This document shows, piece after piece, positions 17,888-26,462 of a DNA stretch of 64,000 nucleotides (within the stretch, counting starts at the first letter, position 1; the number at the start of each line of letters is the position of its first letter). A model generated the notes under the pieces. That model saw only the letters and a program-made list of their open reading frames with translations, ran no database searches and was not told the DNA's origin. The DNA comes from DATAOG01 sp963798075 (GTDB taxonomy: Bacteria > Pseudomonadota > Alphaproteobacteria > Geminicoccales > Geminicoccaceae): assembly GCA_963798075.1 (NCBI GenBank), contig CAWCRU010000033.1, forward strand, positions 62,001 through 126,000. Direction: 5' to 3'. Position numbers and translations under genes: made by a program.

Positions 17888-18757
17888 ATGGCGCTGCGGC
17901 GGCGGGCGATCGACGAGGCGGGGGCCGGCCGGACCCTGTTCGCGGGCGTGATCAGCTTCGTCTATTTCTTCCCGGTGCTCTGGATCATCCTCACCGCCTT
18001 CAAGACCAACAACGACGTGCTGGCCATCCCGCCCAAGTGGCTGTTCACCCCCACTCTCGAGAACTTCGTCGAGGTGTTCGCCCGCGCTTACAGCAAGGGG
18101 GCGGAGGCGGTCAACACCGGTTTCGATTTGTTCTTCTTCAACTCGATCTTCATTGCCGGCTCGAGCGTCCTGCTGGCGCTGTTGATCGGCACTCTCGCCG
18201 CCTACGGCTTCTCGCGCTATCCGCTGCGGGGCAACGACACCTATCTGTTCATCATCCTGACCACCCGGATGCTGCCGCCGATCGTGGTGATCATCCCGAT
18301 CTTTTTGATGTTCCGGCTGGCCGGGTTGTCCGGGACCTATCTCGGCATCATCCTGCTCTATACCGCTTTCAACCTGCCGTTCACGGTCTGGATGATGAAG
18401 AGCTTCTTCGACGAGCTGTCGCCCGAGGTCGAGGATGCCGCGCGCCTGGACGGCAGCTCCGAGACCAAGGTGTTCTTCAAGATCTGTCTGCCGCAGGTCG
18501 GTGCCGGCCTCGCCGCCACCGCGGTGTTCGGGCTGATCCTGACCTGGAATGAGTTCCTGTTCGCCCTCCTTCTGACCGGGGTCGAGACCCGCACCGTGCC
18601 CGTCGCCATGGCCCAGACGATCGGCGGCGACATCGGCGTCCGCTGGGGCCTGCTCGCCGCGATCGAGACCCTGTTCCTGGTGCCGGTCATCGTCGTGGTG
18701 TTCGTGCTCCAGCACCACCTGCTGCGGGGTGTGACTTTCGGCACCATCAAGCGCTAG
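17888..18757 (+). CDS. ABC importer permease 2 (sugar type, UgpE/MalG-like)
   Basis: A 289-residue inner-membrane protein with six transmembrane helices. Its first part, SFVYFFPVLWIILTAFKTNN, is the usual MalG-type opening, and the EAA loop reads PEVEDAARLDGSSETKVFFK near residue 185. The C-terminus ends in RGVTFGTIKR, close to the common MalG-type ending. It pairs with permease 1 to form the translocation channel. The 16 nt after the preceding frame's final codons show tight coupling. Confidence 0.9.
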   Translation: MALRRRAIDEAGAGRTLFAGVISFVYFFPVLWIILTAFKTNNDVLAIPPKWLFTPTLENFVEVFARAYSKGAEAVNTGFDLFFFNSIFIAGSSVLLALLIGTLAAYGFSRYPLRGNDTYLFIILTTRMLPPIVVIIPIFLMFRLAGLSGTYLGIILLYTAFNLPFTVWMMKSFFDELSPEVEDAARLDGSSETKVFFKICLPQVGAGLAATAVFGLILTWNEFLFALLLTGVETRTVPVAMAQTIGGDIGVRWGLLAAIETLFLVPVIVVVFVLQHHLLRGVTFGTIKR

Positions 18758-18785
18758 GATGGGCCCGCACTTTGGGACAGAGCGC

Positions 18786-19152
18786 ATGAACGCCGCCCGC
18801 TTCGCCCGCAATCCGATCGAGGACGGGGTCGATCCCAAGCTCGCGCAACCGCTGGCCGAGCACCTCGCCGAGGAGATCGAGCGGACGGTCGCGACCAAGG
18901 AGCACGTCGAGATGGTCGTGTACCCGCGAGGTCCAGCAGCTGCGGGTCGAGATGCACCAGGAATTCCAGCGCTTCGACACGCGCATCACCGACCGTTTCG
19001 ACACGTTTGAGAACCGGATGTCGCAGCGATTGGATGCGTTTCAGCATCAGGTCACGCAGCGCATCGACAACCAGGTGCGCTGGCTGATGACCTCGATGAT
19101 CGTCCTGTTCCTGGCCATGATGGGCAACATCGTCAAAGACTTTCTGCGCTGA
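18786..19152 (+). CDS. coiled-coil protein with C-terminal membrane anchor, frame broken once
   Basis: About 122 residues when the two frames are joined. The first frame (ATG 18786) gives FARNPIEDGVDPKLAQPLAE and EEIERTVATKEHVEM. The second gives QQLRVEMHQEFQRFDTRITD, a long heptad region with repeated F-D/F-E spacing, and a terminal transmembrane segment (LMTSMIVLFLAMMGNIV). The break is at 18923-18926, where one surplus base lies before the EVQQLRVEM register. The layout resembles DUF1640-like coiled-coil membrane proteins. It sits inside the importer operon between permease 2 and ATPase 2; whether it takes part in transport is unknown. Confidence 0.65.
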
Positions 19153-19163
19153 GCCGTCAGGCC

Positions 19164-20279
19164 GTGGCCGACATCGAGCTTGCCCAGGTCACCAAGCGCT
19201 TCGACCAGCTGGTCGCGGTCGATGCGGTCGACCTCGCGGTCGCGGCGGGCGAGGTCGTCTGCCTGCTCGGCCCTTCGGGCTGCGGCAAGACCACGACCTT
19301 GCGCATGATCGCCGGGCTGGAAGCCGTGAGCGATGGCGAGATCCGATTGGCCGGCCGGCGGGTCGAGGGGCTGCCGGCGCGCGCCCGCAACGTCGCCATG
19401 ACCTTCCAGTTCTATGCGCTCTATCCGAGCCTCACGGTGCGCGCCAACCTCGAATATCCGCTCCACGCCGAGGGCGCGAGCCGGGCCGAGATCGACCGCC
19501 GCGTGCGCGAGATCGCGGGCGTGCTGCAGCTCGAGGGCGTGCTCGAGCGGCGGCCCGGCCAGCTCGCGGAGGGCGAGAAGCAACGGGTCGCGGTCGGCCG
19601 CTCGATCATCCGCAATGCCGTCTGCTTCCTGTTCGACGAGCCGCTCTCGAGGCTGGATGTGCAGCTGCGCGAGACCATGCGCGGCCAGATCAAGGAGGTC
19701 TTGGCGGGCCTCAACAAGGCGACCGTGATCGTCACCCACGACCAGCTCGAGGCGCTGACCATGGCGGACCGGATCGCGGTCATGCGCGCCGGCCGGATCG
19801 AGCAGATCGCGAGCCCGCATGCGATCTTCGCGCGGCCGCAGAACCTGTTCGTCGCGGGCTTCATCGGCACGCCGCAGATGAACCTGATCGAGGCCACGGT
19901 CGACCGGGTGAGCTCGCAGGACGCCCGCTTCAAGAGCGGCAGCCAGCGGGTGAGCCTCAGGCTGCCGGCCGCGGACCGGCGCCTTGGCGAGGGCGACCAG
20001 GTGACCCTCGGCATCCGCCCGCGCGCGTTCGAGCTGGTGCCCGAGGCCGACGCCACGACGCTCTCCGCCCGCGTCGACATGGTCGAGCCGATGGGCGCCG
20101 AGACCCTGCTCCACCTGCTCGCCGACGGCCGCGACCTGCGCGCCGTGGTCGGCCGCCGCGACCGGGTCGCGGTCGGCAGCATGGTGCATGCGCGCCTGCG
20201 CCCGAGCCAGACCCACATCTTCGACCGCGACGGCCGGCGCATAGCCCTCGCCGATGATCGTCCGGAGCTGCCGCAATGA
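19164..20279 (+). CDS. ABC importer ATPase 2 (CUT1/MalK-like), signature motif degenerate
   Basis: A 371-residue ATPase started at GTG 19164. Walker A GPSGCGKTT, Q-loop FQFYALYPS, Walker B FLFDEP, D-loop LSRLDVQ and the H-loop IVTHDQLEALTM are all intact. The signature reads LAEGEKQRV instead of LSGGQ. That is the mirror image of ATPase 1, which keeps its signature but lacks the His. In a heterodimer, the Walker and His residues of this subunit would face the good signature of ATPase 1, giving one competent and one degenerate site. A MalK-like regulatory domain occupies the last 130 residues. The stop overlaps the next start by 4 nt. Confidence 0.9.
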   Translation: MADIELAQVTKRFDQLVAVDAVDLAVAAGEVVCLLGPSGCGKTTTLRMIAGLEAVSDGEIRLAGRRVEGLPARARNVAMTFQFYALYPSLTVRANLEYPLHAEGASRAEIDRRVREIAGVLQLEGVLERRPGQLAEGEKQRVAVGRSIIRNAVCFLFDEPLSRLDVQLRETMRGQIKEVLAGLNKATVIVTHDQLEALTMADRIAVMRAGRIEQIASPHAIFARPQNLFVAGFIGTPQMNLIEATVDRVSSQDARFKSGSQRVSLRLPAADRRLGEGDQVTLGIRPRAFELVPEADATTLSARVDMVEPMGAETLLHLLADGRDLRAVVGRRDRVAVGSMVHARLRPSQTHIFDRDGRRIALADDRPELPQ

Positions 20280-20599
20280 GCGCGCCGGCCGGTTCCGGAG
20301 GCGGGCGCGGCATGTCCGCGGCCACCGCGCGCAGCATCGAATACGCGATCATCGGCCTTTGCATGCTCGCCCTGGTGCTGGTTTTCCAGCCGTTTTCGCT
20401 GGCTCTCTACGGCATCGGCGCCGGCCTCGTGGTGCTGGGCGGCCTCGCCTTCAACCTGATCCCGCACTGCCGCCCGGGCGTCCCGCTGCGCTCGCTGCTG
20501 ACGGTCGCGCTGATCGTGCTGGCCCTCCTGATCGTGGTCTTTTTGCTCTCCCTGGGCAGCACCTATCTCTATGCCCTCTACCTCGCGGCCAACCGCTGA
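20276..20599 (+). CDS. small membrane protein at the end of the importer operon
   Basis: A 107-residue protein whose ATG overlaps the ATPase 2 stop (ATGA). After a Gly/Ser-rich N-terminus it has three hydrophobic segments, beginning at YAIIGLCMLALVLVF, LALYGIGAGLVVLGGLAF and LLTVALIVLALLIVVFLL. Small unassigned membrane proteins occur in some polyol/glycerol ABC operons that also carry two ATPase genes, which makes this a likely accessory subunit. That comparison is from general knowledge, not from an alignment. Confidence 0.75.
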   Translation: MSAPAGSGGGRGMSAATARSIEYAIIGLCMLALVLVFQPFSLALYGIGAGLVVLGGLAFNLIPHCRPGVPLRSLLTVALIVLALLIVVFLLSLGSTYLYALYLAANR

Positions 20600-20802
20600 G
20601 CTCTCGATCGAACAAGTCAAGGCACAATCGAACCAGACGGCCGCTGTACTGATGCTCCTGGATAAAGTTAAGCTGCCAATCGTCCCGTCGCGATAGTCTT
20701 GACGTCAACAGGCATTCCGGGCGGCAGTGGCGCAGAAAGTGGCGCATCCAGGGCAGGTAACGGCGGCGGCGATGCCGAGGATCAGCGAGGGGGCGGGGGG
20801 CG

Positions 20803-21402
20803 ATGCGGGGGAACACGGCGGAGCGGTGGGGGAGCGTCCAGATCGGGCTGCACTGGACGATCGCGGCGCTGGTGCTGCTGGTCCAGGTGCCGGCCGGGCT
20901 CACCATGGTCGCGAGCGGCCCGGGGACGCTGCAGAACGTCTGCTACGATGTCCACAAGACCACCGGCATCGTGATCTTCCTGCTGGCCGCGGTGCGCCTG
21001 TCGTGGCGGTGGTCGCAGCCGGTGCCGCTGCTGCCGGCGGATCTGCCGGGATGGCAGGCGAAGACCGCGCGCATCACCCATGCACTCCTCTACAGCGTGC
21101 TGTTCCTGATGCCGGTCACCGGCTTCCTGTACACGGCGATGGCCGGGTTTCCGGTGCCGTTCTTCATGCTCATCAACCTCGCCCAATGGGTGCCGGTCGA
21201 CAAGCCGATCGCGGAAGTGTTCAAATATGCGCATCTCAGCCTGCAGTTCGTGCTCTACCTCACGGTCATCCTGCATATCCTGGGCGCGCTGCAGCATCAC
21301 TACCTGCGCAAGGACGGCATCCTGCGGCGGATGCTGTCGTCGACGGAGCCTCTGCCGGAGCTGCGAGACCGCCTGGGCCTCGAGCGAGAGCCGCCTCGAT
21401 GA
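20803..21402 (+). CDS. cytochrome b561 family protein
   Basis: A 199-residue four-helix membrane cytochrome that transfers electrons between quinol and a periplasmic acceptor or superoxide. The heme-ligand histidines appear at expected places: QIGLHWTIAAL near residue 15, YDVHKTTGIVIF near residue 50, ITHALLYSVLFLMPVTGF near residue 90 and HILGALQHHYLRKDGILRRM near residue 165. The last motif is the family's C-terminal hallmark. The ATG at 20803 follows a G-rich Shine-Dalgarno stretch. It stands 203 bp after the importer operon and appears to be its own unit. Confidence 0.92.
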   Translation: MRGNTAERWGSVQIGLHWTIAALVLLVQVPAGLTMVASGPGTLQNVCYDVHKTTGIVIFLLAAVRLSWRWSQPVPLLPADLPGWQAKTARITHALLYSVLFLMPVTGFLYTAMAGFPVPFFMLINLAQWVPVDKPIAEVFKYAHLSLQFVLYLTVILHILGALQHHYLRKDGILRRMLSSTEPLPELRDRLGLEREPPR

Positions 21403-21786
21403 GCCCGCGCGCATAGCGGTGAAAAGGTCAAAAGCCGAGGGCACGCCTGGCCTTTGGGTTCGTTTGGTAGAAACGGCCTCCGGCGTTGCCGAGGGCGGCG
21501 CCCAGGCGCGCCCGGCCGGTTGCTTGTAGCAAATCGTAGGAAAAAATACAAGCCTGCTGTCTTTGGCCTGCCACGTCGGGGCGAAGCATGATCGCGTCAT
21601 GCGCTAATGTCAGAGAGTAGGTATGAATTGCAGGTTGGATCAGTCGGCCGGCCGGCTCGGCGTCGGGGCGCCTGATGACCGGCACCTCTTCTCTCCGAGG
21701 CGCGTCCGCGCGGGTGGCGAAAGGCTTCTGGACAAGCGGCCGGGCGGCGCGTTCTATGACCGGCGGACGGCTGGGGGAGGACGGTC
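21403..21786. other. 384-bp intergenic region upstream of the TPP-enzyme gene
   Basis: No frame in this gap has convincing coding features. It contains a short palindrome (GCATGA at 21586-21591 facing TCATGC at 21597-21602, 5-nt spacer) that could be an operator. The stretch around 21540-21560 is less GC-rich than the surroundings, which would suit a promoter. I do not recognise a riboswitch. Confidence 0.3.
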
Positions 21787-23418
21787 ATGAAGGCAGGCGA
21801 GGCGATCGCGGAGATCCTGAAGCGCGAAGGCGTCGAGATCATCTTCGGCTACCCGGTCAACCACATCCTGGAGTTCGCGGCCCGCGCCGGCATCCGGCCG
21901 ATCATCGTGCGCCAGGAGCGGATCGGCCTGCACATGGCCGATGCCATGTCGCGCCTCACCAGCGGCCAGAAGATCGGCGTGTTCGCGATGCAGCACGGGC
22001 CGGGTGCCGAGAACGCCTTCGGCGGCATCGCCCAGGCCTATGGCGAGGCGGTGCCGCTTTTGGTCCTGCCGATGGGCTATCCGCGGGCGCTGGCCTACGT
22101 CGAGCCGAACTTCAACTCGGTCTTGAACATGCGCCACGTCACCAAGTCGGCCGAGCCGATCGTCTTGACCTCTGAGCTCCCGAACGTCTTCCGGCGGGCG
22201 TTCACGCGCCTCAAGACCGGCCGCGGCGGGCCGGCGCTGATCGAGATCCCGCGCGAGGCGTTCGAGGAGGAAGTGCCGGAACCGCTCGCCTACAAGCCTG
22301 CGACCATGCCCCGGATCGGGCCCGATCCGGAAGCGGTGCGCGCAGTCGCCGAGCGCCTGGCCCAGGCGAAGCGGCTCGTGATCTACGCCGGTCAGGGGGT
22401 GCACTACGCCCGCGCCTGGGCGGAGCTCAGGCAGCTGGCCGAGCTGCTGGCGGCGCCGGTCACCACGAGCCTTGGCGGCAAGAGCGCCTTTCCCGAAAAC
22501 CACAGGCTGGCGCTCGGCTCCGGCGGCAATGCGATCCCGGCGCCGGTCGATCATTTCCTGAAGCGGGCCGACCTGATCTTCGGCATCGGCTGCAGCTTCA
22601 CCAAGACCAACTTCGGGGTCGACATGCCGGCCGGCAAGGCGATCATCCACGCGACCCTCGATCCGCTCGATCTGAACAAGGACGTCGAGTGCGAGCTGGC
22701 CCTGATCGGCGATGCCAAGCTGATCCTGGAGGCGCTCCTGAACGAGGTCCGGCCGATGGTCGCCGACCACAGGGATCCCGGGCCGGTCGCCGACGAGATC
22801 AAGGCGGTCCGCGAACCCTGGCTTGCCGAATGGCGCTCCAAGCTCGCCTCCGACGAGGTGCCGCTCAACCCTTATCGGGTGATCGCCGAGCTCGCGCGCA
22901 CGGTCGATCCCGCGAACACGATCATCACCCACGACGCCGGCAGCCCGCGCGACCAGATCTCGCCGTTCTGGGTCTCGACGGTGCCGCTGAGCTACATCGG
23001 CTGGGGCAAGACCACCCAGCTCGGCTACGGCCTCGGGCTCGCGATGGGGGCCAAGCTCGTCCACCCGGACAAGCTCTGCATCAACCTCTGGGGCGATGCC
23101 GCGATCGGCTTCACCGGCATGGACTTCGAGACCGCGGTCCGCGAGCGGATCCCGATCCTCTCGATCCTGCTCAACAATTTTTCGATGGCGATCGAGCTCA
23201 AGGTGATGCCGGTCTCGACCGAGCGCTACCGGGCGACCGACATCTCGGGCGACTATGCGGCCATGGCGCGCGCCTTCGGCGGCTATGGCGAGCGGGTGAG
23301 CGAGCCCGCCGACATCGTGCCGGCGATCCGGCGCGGGATCGCCGCGACCGAAGCCGGCCAGCCGGCGCTGCTCGAGTTCATCACCTCCAAGGAAGTCGCG
23401 GTCTCGAAGTTCAAGTAA
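21787..23418 (+). CDS. thiamine-pyrophosphate-dependent enzyme, acetolactate-synthase-like
   Basis: A 543-residue three-domain TPP enzyme. The N-terminal pyrimidine domain has IFGYPVNHILEFAARAGIRP and the cofactor-activating Glu in VRQERIGLHMADAMSRL. The middle domain is Rossmann-like (VIYAGQGVHYARAWAEL). The C-terminal domain has the TPP/Mg motif WGDAAIGFTGMDFETAV with the closing LNN near residue 465. The family includes acetolactate synthase, benzoylformate decarboxylase and oxalyl-CoA decarboxylase. The substrate cannot be told here, and there is no ilvN-type regulatory subunit next door. It appears monocistronic, with no partner gene on either side. Confidence 0.88.
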   Translation: MKAGEAIAEILKREGVEIIFGYPVNHILEFAARAGIRPIIVRQERIGLHMADAMSRLTSGQKIGVFAMQHGPGAENAFGGIAQAYGEAVPLLVLPMGYPRALAYVEPNFNSVLNMRHVTKSAEPIVLTSELPNVFRRAFTRLKTGRGGPALIEIPREAFEEEVPEPLAYKPATMPRIGPDPEAVRAVAERLAQAKRLVIYAGQGVHYARAWAELRQLAELLAAPVTTSLGGKSAFPENHRLALGSGGNAIPAPVDHFLKRADLIFGIGCSFTKTNFGVDMPAGKAIIHATLDPLDLNKDVECELALIGDAKLILEALLNEVRPMVADHRDPGPVADEIKAVREPWLAEWRSKLASDEVPLNPYRVIAELARTVDPANTIITHDAGSPRDQISPFWVSTVPLSYIGWGKTTQLGYGLGLAMGAKLVHPDKLCINLWGDAAIGFTGMDFETAVRERIPILSILLNNFSMAIELKVMPVSTERYRATDISGDYAAMARAFGGYGERVSEPADIVPAIRRGIAATEAGQPALLEFITSKEVAVSKFK

Positions 23419-23435
23419 CTCCCGGGTGTGGCGCT

Positions 23436-23461
23436 GCGCCCTCGGTAAAGCTGAAGGGCGC
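23436..23461 (+). terminator. weak hairpin after the TPP-enzyme gene
   Basis: A 7-bp perfect stem (23436-23442 with 23455-23461) with a 12-nt loop starts 18 nt after the stop. There is no T-run, so it is at best a weak or Rho-assisted end signal. Confidence 0.3.
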
Positions 23462-23642
23462 ACTTAGCAACTGCAAATGGAAAGTTGCCGTTTACTATCT
23501 CGCGGCCGGCACAGGAAGCCTTGCGCCTGAGGTTGAAGGTACCGTCAATGCACTTGCCCTGTTCTGGAAATCGGAACTACCATGCCGCCCATTCGAGCGA
23601 ATATCGAGGGCAAACGCCCCGAGACCTCCAGGAGGGAAGTGA

Positions 23643-24215
23643 GTGAACGCCACGCGCTTGATTTCGTCCGTCGCTTTCGGGCTGGCCGCATCCCTCGCCA
23701 GCCTGGCACCCGCCTGGGCTGCGACCAACGTGTTCGACCGGTCGGTCAGCCCGTGCACCGTCGACAACTGTTCGTCCGAGCGGATCAACGGCTCTTACGG
23801 CTCGCTGGGCTCCCGGGGCGACGTTCTGCCCTGGACGATCCAGGTCTACGCGATTCCGGATCGCTGTCTGCGGCTCCAGATCACCAATCAGAACGAGGAC
23901 CTCGAAGCGGTGCTCGTGGCCCCCGACGGCACCGTCTACCGCAACGACGACGGCGACATCGGCAATTGCACCCTCTGCCCTCTGATCGAGGTCGACAACC
24001 CCCCGAGCAGAGGCTGGTATACGCTGCAGATCAGCCACTTCGCGGGTGAGGACGTCTTTTCCAACTTCCTCTTGCGCTACGGTCTCTACAGCCAGGGCAA
24101 CCCCAACTGCTCGGCACCGACCTCACCGCAGTTTGTGCGCGCGAGCCGCAAGCCCGCGGGTGCGGCGGAATCCGAGGGGCCCTTCGCCCCCGGCACACCA
24201 TCTTCGGAAGAGTAG
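23643..24215 (+). CDS. secreted six-cysteine protein, PPC-like beta domain
   Basis: A 190-residue exported protein that starts at GTG 23643 after an AGGAGGGAAG ribosome-binding site. The signal peptide ends near LAPAWAA. The mature chain has six cysteines (SPCTVDNC, DRC, GNCTLC, NPNC), enough for three disulfides. The central region (LRLQITNQNEDLEAVLVAPD to RGWYTLQISHFAGED) resembles the bacterial pre-peptidase C-terminal (PPC) beta-sandwich. The last 35 residues are Pro/Ser/Glu-rich and probably disordered. No catalytic motif is visible. Confidence 0.65.
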   Translation: MNATRLISSVAFGLAASLASLAPAWAATNVFDRSVSPCTVDNCSSERINGSYGSLGSRGDVLPWTIQVYAIPDRCLRLQITNQNEDLEAVLVAPDGTVYRNDDGDIGNCTLCPLIEVDNPPSRGWYTLQISHFAGEDVFSNFLLRYGLYSQGNPNCSAPTSPQFVRASRKPAGAAESEGPFAPGTPSSEE

Positions 24216-24224
24216 GTCTCGGCG

Positions 24225-24255
24225 GTCGGGGCCGCTCGCGAGCAGCGGCCCCGAC
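24225..24255. terminator. 12-bp hairpin between two convergent genes
   Basis: A perfect 12-bp GC-rich stem (24225-24236 with 24244-24255) and a 7-nt loop lie just after the 23643 gene and 30 bp before the end of hemW on the other strand. Its symmetry suits a bidirectional terminator, although no T-run follows. Confidence 0.5.
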
Positions 24256-24285
24256 GACCGCCATCGGTGGGCTTTCCGGGCCCGG

Positions 24286-25506
24286 CTAGGCAGCCGCCGC
24301 CAGCAGCCCGCCGAGGATCGGATCGAGACGCTGGCGGCCCGCTGCGCTTGCCGCAAGGCGCCCCCCGGCGAGACTGAGGAAATCATCGGCGACCAGGCGG
24401 TCGAGGGCGCCGCGATCGACGATCTGCGCGAGCGGCCGGCCGGCGACCCGCTCGAGGCGGGCAAGCTCGATGCCCTCGGCGAGGCGCAGGCCCATGACCA
24501 GCAGCTCCTCGACCTGCTCGCTCCGGGTCAGGACGCTGCGCGTCCGCTCGCCCGCGCCGGCCTCGACCCGCTCGAGCCAGGCCTTGGGCAGGCGCCAGGC
24601 CTCGGTCGTGACGCGTTGGCCGTCGAGGTCGAGGCGGCCGTGGGCGCCGGGGCCGATGCCGGCCCATTCGCCCGAGCGCCAGTAGAGCAGGTTGTGGCGG
24701 CACGCCTCGCCCGGGCGGGCGTGGTTGGAAATCTCGTAGGCGGCAAGGCCGGCTGCCTCGAGCAGTCCCTGCGTCAGCTCGAAAAAATCCGCCTGCAGGT
24801 CGGCGTCCGGCATCTCGAGCCGGCCGGTCTGGTGCAGGAGATGAAAGCGCGTGCCGGGCTCGATGGTGAGCTGGTAGACGCTGAGATGGCCGCCCGCATG
24901 CCCGAGCGCCCGCTCGAGCTCGACCTGCCAGCCGGCCGGCGTCTGCTGCGGGCGGCCGTAGATCAGATCGAACGAGAAGCGGGGAAACAGGCGGGCCGCG
25001 AGCTCGACGGCGGCCAGCGCCTCGGCGGCGCTGTGCTCGCGGCCGAGGCCGCGAAGGGCCGCATCGTCGAGCGCCTGGACGCCGAGCGAGACCCGGTTGA
25101 CCCCGGCCGCGCGAAAACCCGCGAGCCTTGAGGCCTCGACCGAGGTGGGATTGGCCTCGAGCGTGATCTCGAGGTCCGCGGCCGGAGCGAAACGGGCGCT
25201 CGCGCGCTCGATCACCGCGGCGACGGTCGCGGGCGCCATCAGGGACGGCGTGCCGCCGCCGAAGAAGATCGAGGCGAGCTCGCGCGGGCCGGTCGCATCG
25301 GCGGCGCGGTCGATCTCGGCGAGCAGGGCGCGCGTCCAGCGGGCGTCTTCGACCGCAGGTGCCCCGGCGGCGTTGACATGGCTGTTGAAGTCGCAATAGG
25401 GGCACTTCGCCAGGCAGAACGGCCAGTGGACGTAGAGCCCGAAGCCGGGCCCGGCCGAAGGTGCGCGCGTCGTCATGCGCCTTGGCTTATCAGGCGCCTG
25501 CATCAT
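24286..25506 (-). CDS. hemW: HemW-type radical SAM heme chaperone
   Basis: Up to 406 residues; the conserved part begins about 20 residues in. A later start at ATG 25476 is equally possible, giving 396 residues. The radical SAM cluster is CLAKCPYCDF (Cx3Cx2C), followed by FGGGTPSLM for SAM binding. HemN/HemW family landmarks are SLGVQALDDAALRGLGREH and the tail HNLLYWRSGEWAGIGPGAHG. HemW proteins carry heme to acceptor enzymes and lack coproporphyrinogen oxidase activity. The extra Cys of HemN is not present, which supports HemW. It is divergent from the FMN reductase gene, with about 40-70 bp between starts. Confidence 0.9.
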   Translation of the reverse strand: MMQAPDKPRRMTTRAPSAGPGFGLYVHWPFCLAKCPYCDFNSHVNAAGAPAVEDARWTRALLAEIDRAADATGPRELASIFFGGGTPSLMAPATVAAVIERASARFAPAADLEITLEANPTSVEASRLAGFRAAGVNRVSLGVQALDDAALRGLGREHSAAEALAAVELAARLFPRFSFDLIYGRPQQTPAGWQVELERALGHAGGHLSVYQLTIEPGTRFHLLHQTGRLEMPDADLQADFFELTQGLLEAAGLAAYEISNHARPGEACRHNLLYWRSGEWAGIGPGAHGRLDLDGQRVTTEAWRLPKAWLERVEAGAGERTRSVLTRSEQVEELLVMGLRLAEGIELARLERVAGRPLAQIVDRGALDRLVADDFLSLAGGRLAASAAGRQRLDPILGGLLAAAA

Positions 25507-25544
25507 ATCACAAGCTCATCGATCAAAACCGGGGGGATGAGCAG

Positions 25545-26105
25545 GTGTCGGATCAGATCAACGTCCTGGGCTTTGCGGGCAGCTTGCGCCAGGGCTCGTA
25601 CAACAAGATGGCGCTGCGCGCCGCGATCGAGCTGGCGCCCGCCGGCATGACCATCGGGACCTTCGACATCGCGCCGATCGAGCCCTACAACGAGGACGTC
25701 AAGCAGCGGGGATTTCCGCCGCCGGTGCAGGAGTTCCGGGAAAAGATCCGGGCGGCCGACGCGCTGCTGATCGTTACGCCCGAGTACAACCACTCGATCC
25801 CGGGCGTGCTCAAGAACGCGATCGACTGGGCCTCGCGGCCGCCCGAGCAGCCGTTCAACGACAAGCCGGTCGCGATCATGGGCGCAAGCCCGGGCCGGCT
25901 CGGCACCATCCGCGCGCAGATGCATCTGCGCGCGTGTTTCGTGTTCCTGAACGGCCTGGTCATGACGCAGCCCGAGGTCCTGATCGCGAACGCCTCGCAG
26001 GTGTTCGACGACCAGGGCCGGCTCACCGACCAGCCGACCCGCGAGATCCTCGGCAAGCTTCTGCAATCGCTCGGCGACTGGACCCGGCGCGTGGCACGGG
26101 CCTGA
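25545..26105 (+). CDS. NADPH-dependent FMN reductase / azoreductase-type flavodoxin-like protein
   Basis: A 186-residue protein started at GTG 25545. The FMN phosphate-binding loop is GFAGSLRQGSYNKMALRAA, and the flavin-ring loop is TPEYNHSIPGVLKNAIDW near residue 80; both are hallmarks of the NADPH-dependent FMN reductase family (ChrR/YieF type). It reduces quinones, chromate or azo compounds using NAD(P)H. The following small gene begins 25 nt later, so the two probably form an operon. Confidence 0.9.
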   Translation: MSDQINVLGFAGSLRQGSYNKMALRAAIELAPAGMTIGTFDIAPIEPYNEDVKQRGFPPPVQEFREKIRAADALLIVTPEYNHSIPGVLKNAIDWASRPPEQPFNDKPVAIMGASPGRLGTIRAQMHLRACFVFLNGLVMTQPEVLIANASQVFDDQGRLTDQPTREILGKLLQSLGDWTRRVARA

Positions 26106-26130
26106 TCACGGACCGCAGGGACGCGACGCC

Positions 26131-26448
26131 ATGGCCAAGGACGCAGCCGGCGGCGAGATGCTGCTGACCATCTTCCTCAAGCACCGCCAGAGCATGAACC
26201 TCGCCGAGATCAATCAGAAGCTCGAGCAGACCGGGTTCTGGAACAAGTTTCCGCCCGAGGGGGTCGAGGTCGTCTCCTGGTACGTGCTGATGGGCATCGG
26301 CCAGGTCGTGACGCTCCAGCTGCCGGCCGCGCGCCTGCGCGAGGTCAACCTCGCGATCGAGCAGAACGCCTGGGGCGCGTTCGAGACCGAGTTTTATCCG
26401 ACCTACGACTTCCGCCCGGTCTGGCAGGGGATCAAGGCGCGCTCGTGA
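26131..26448 (+). CDS. conserved hypothetical protein, possible dimeric alpha-beta barrel
   Basis: A 105-residue soluble protein with FLKHRQSMNLAEINQKLEQ, a Trp-rich FWNKFPPEGVEVVSWYVLMG middle and the end FYPTYDFRPVWQGIKARS. The size, the alternating strands and the position of a central beta hairpin suggest a ferredoxin-like (dimeric alpha-beta barrel) fold, but I cannot name a family with confidence. It follows the FMN reductase by 25 nt and may be co-expressed with it. Confidence 0.6.
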   Translation: MAKDAAGGEMLLTIFLKHRQSMNLAEINQKLEQTGFWNKFPPEGVEVVSWYVLMGIGQVVTLQLPAARLREVNLAIEQNAWGAFETEFYPTYDFRPVWQGIKARS

Positions 26449-26462
26449 TCCGCGCCTTGCGC

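Noticed and set aside
21586..21602. GCATGA/TCATGC palindrome as a defined operator
   Set aside because: Only 6-bp arms in a 384-bp gap; it matches no regulator site I can name.
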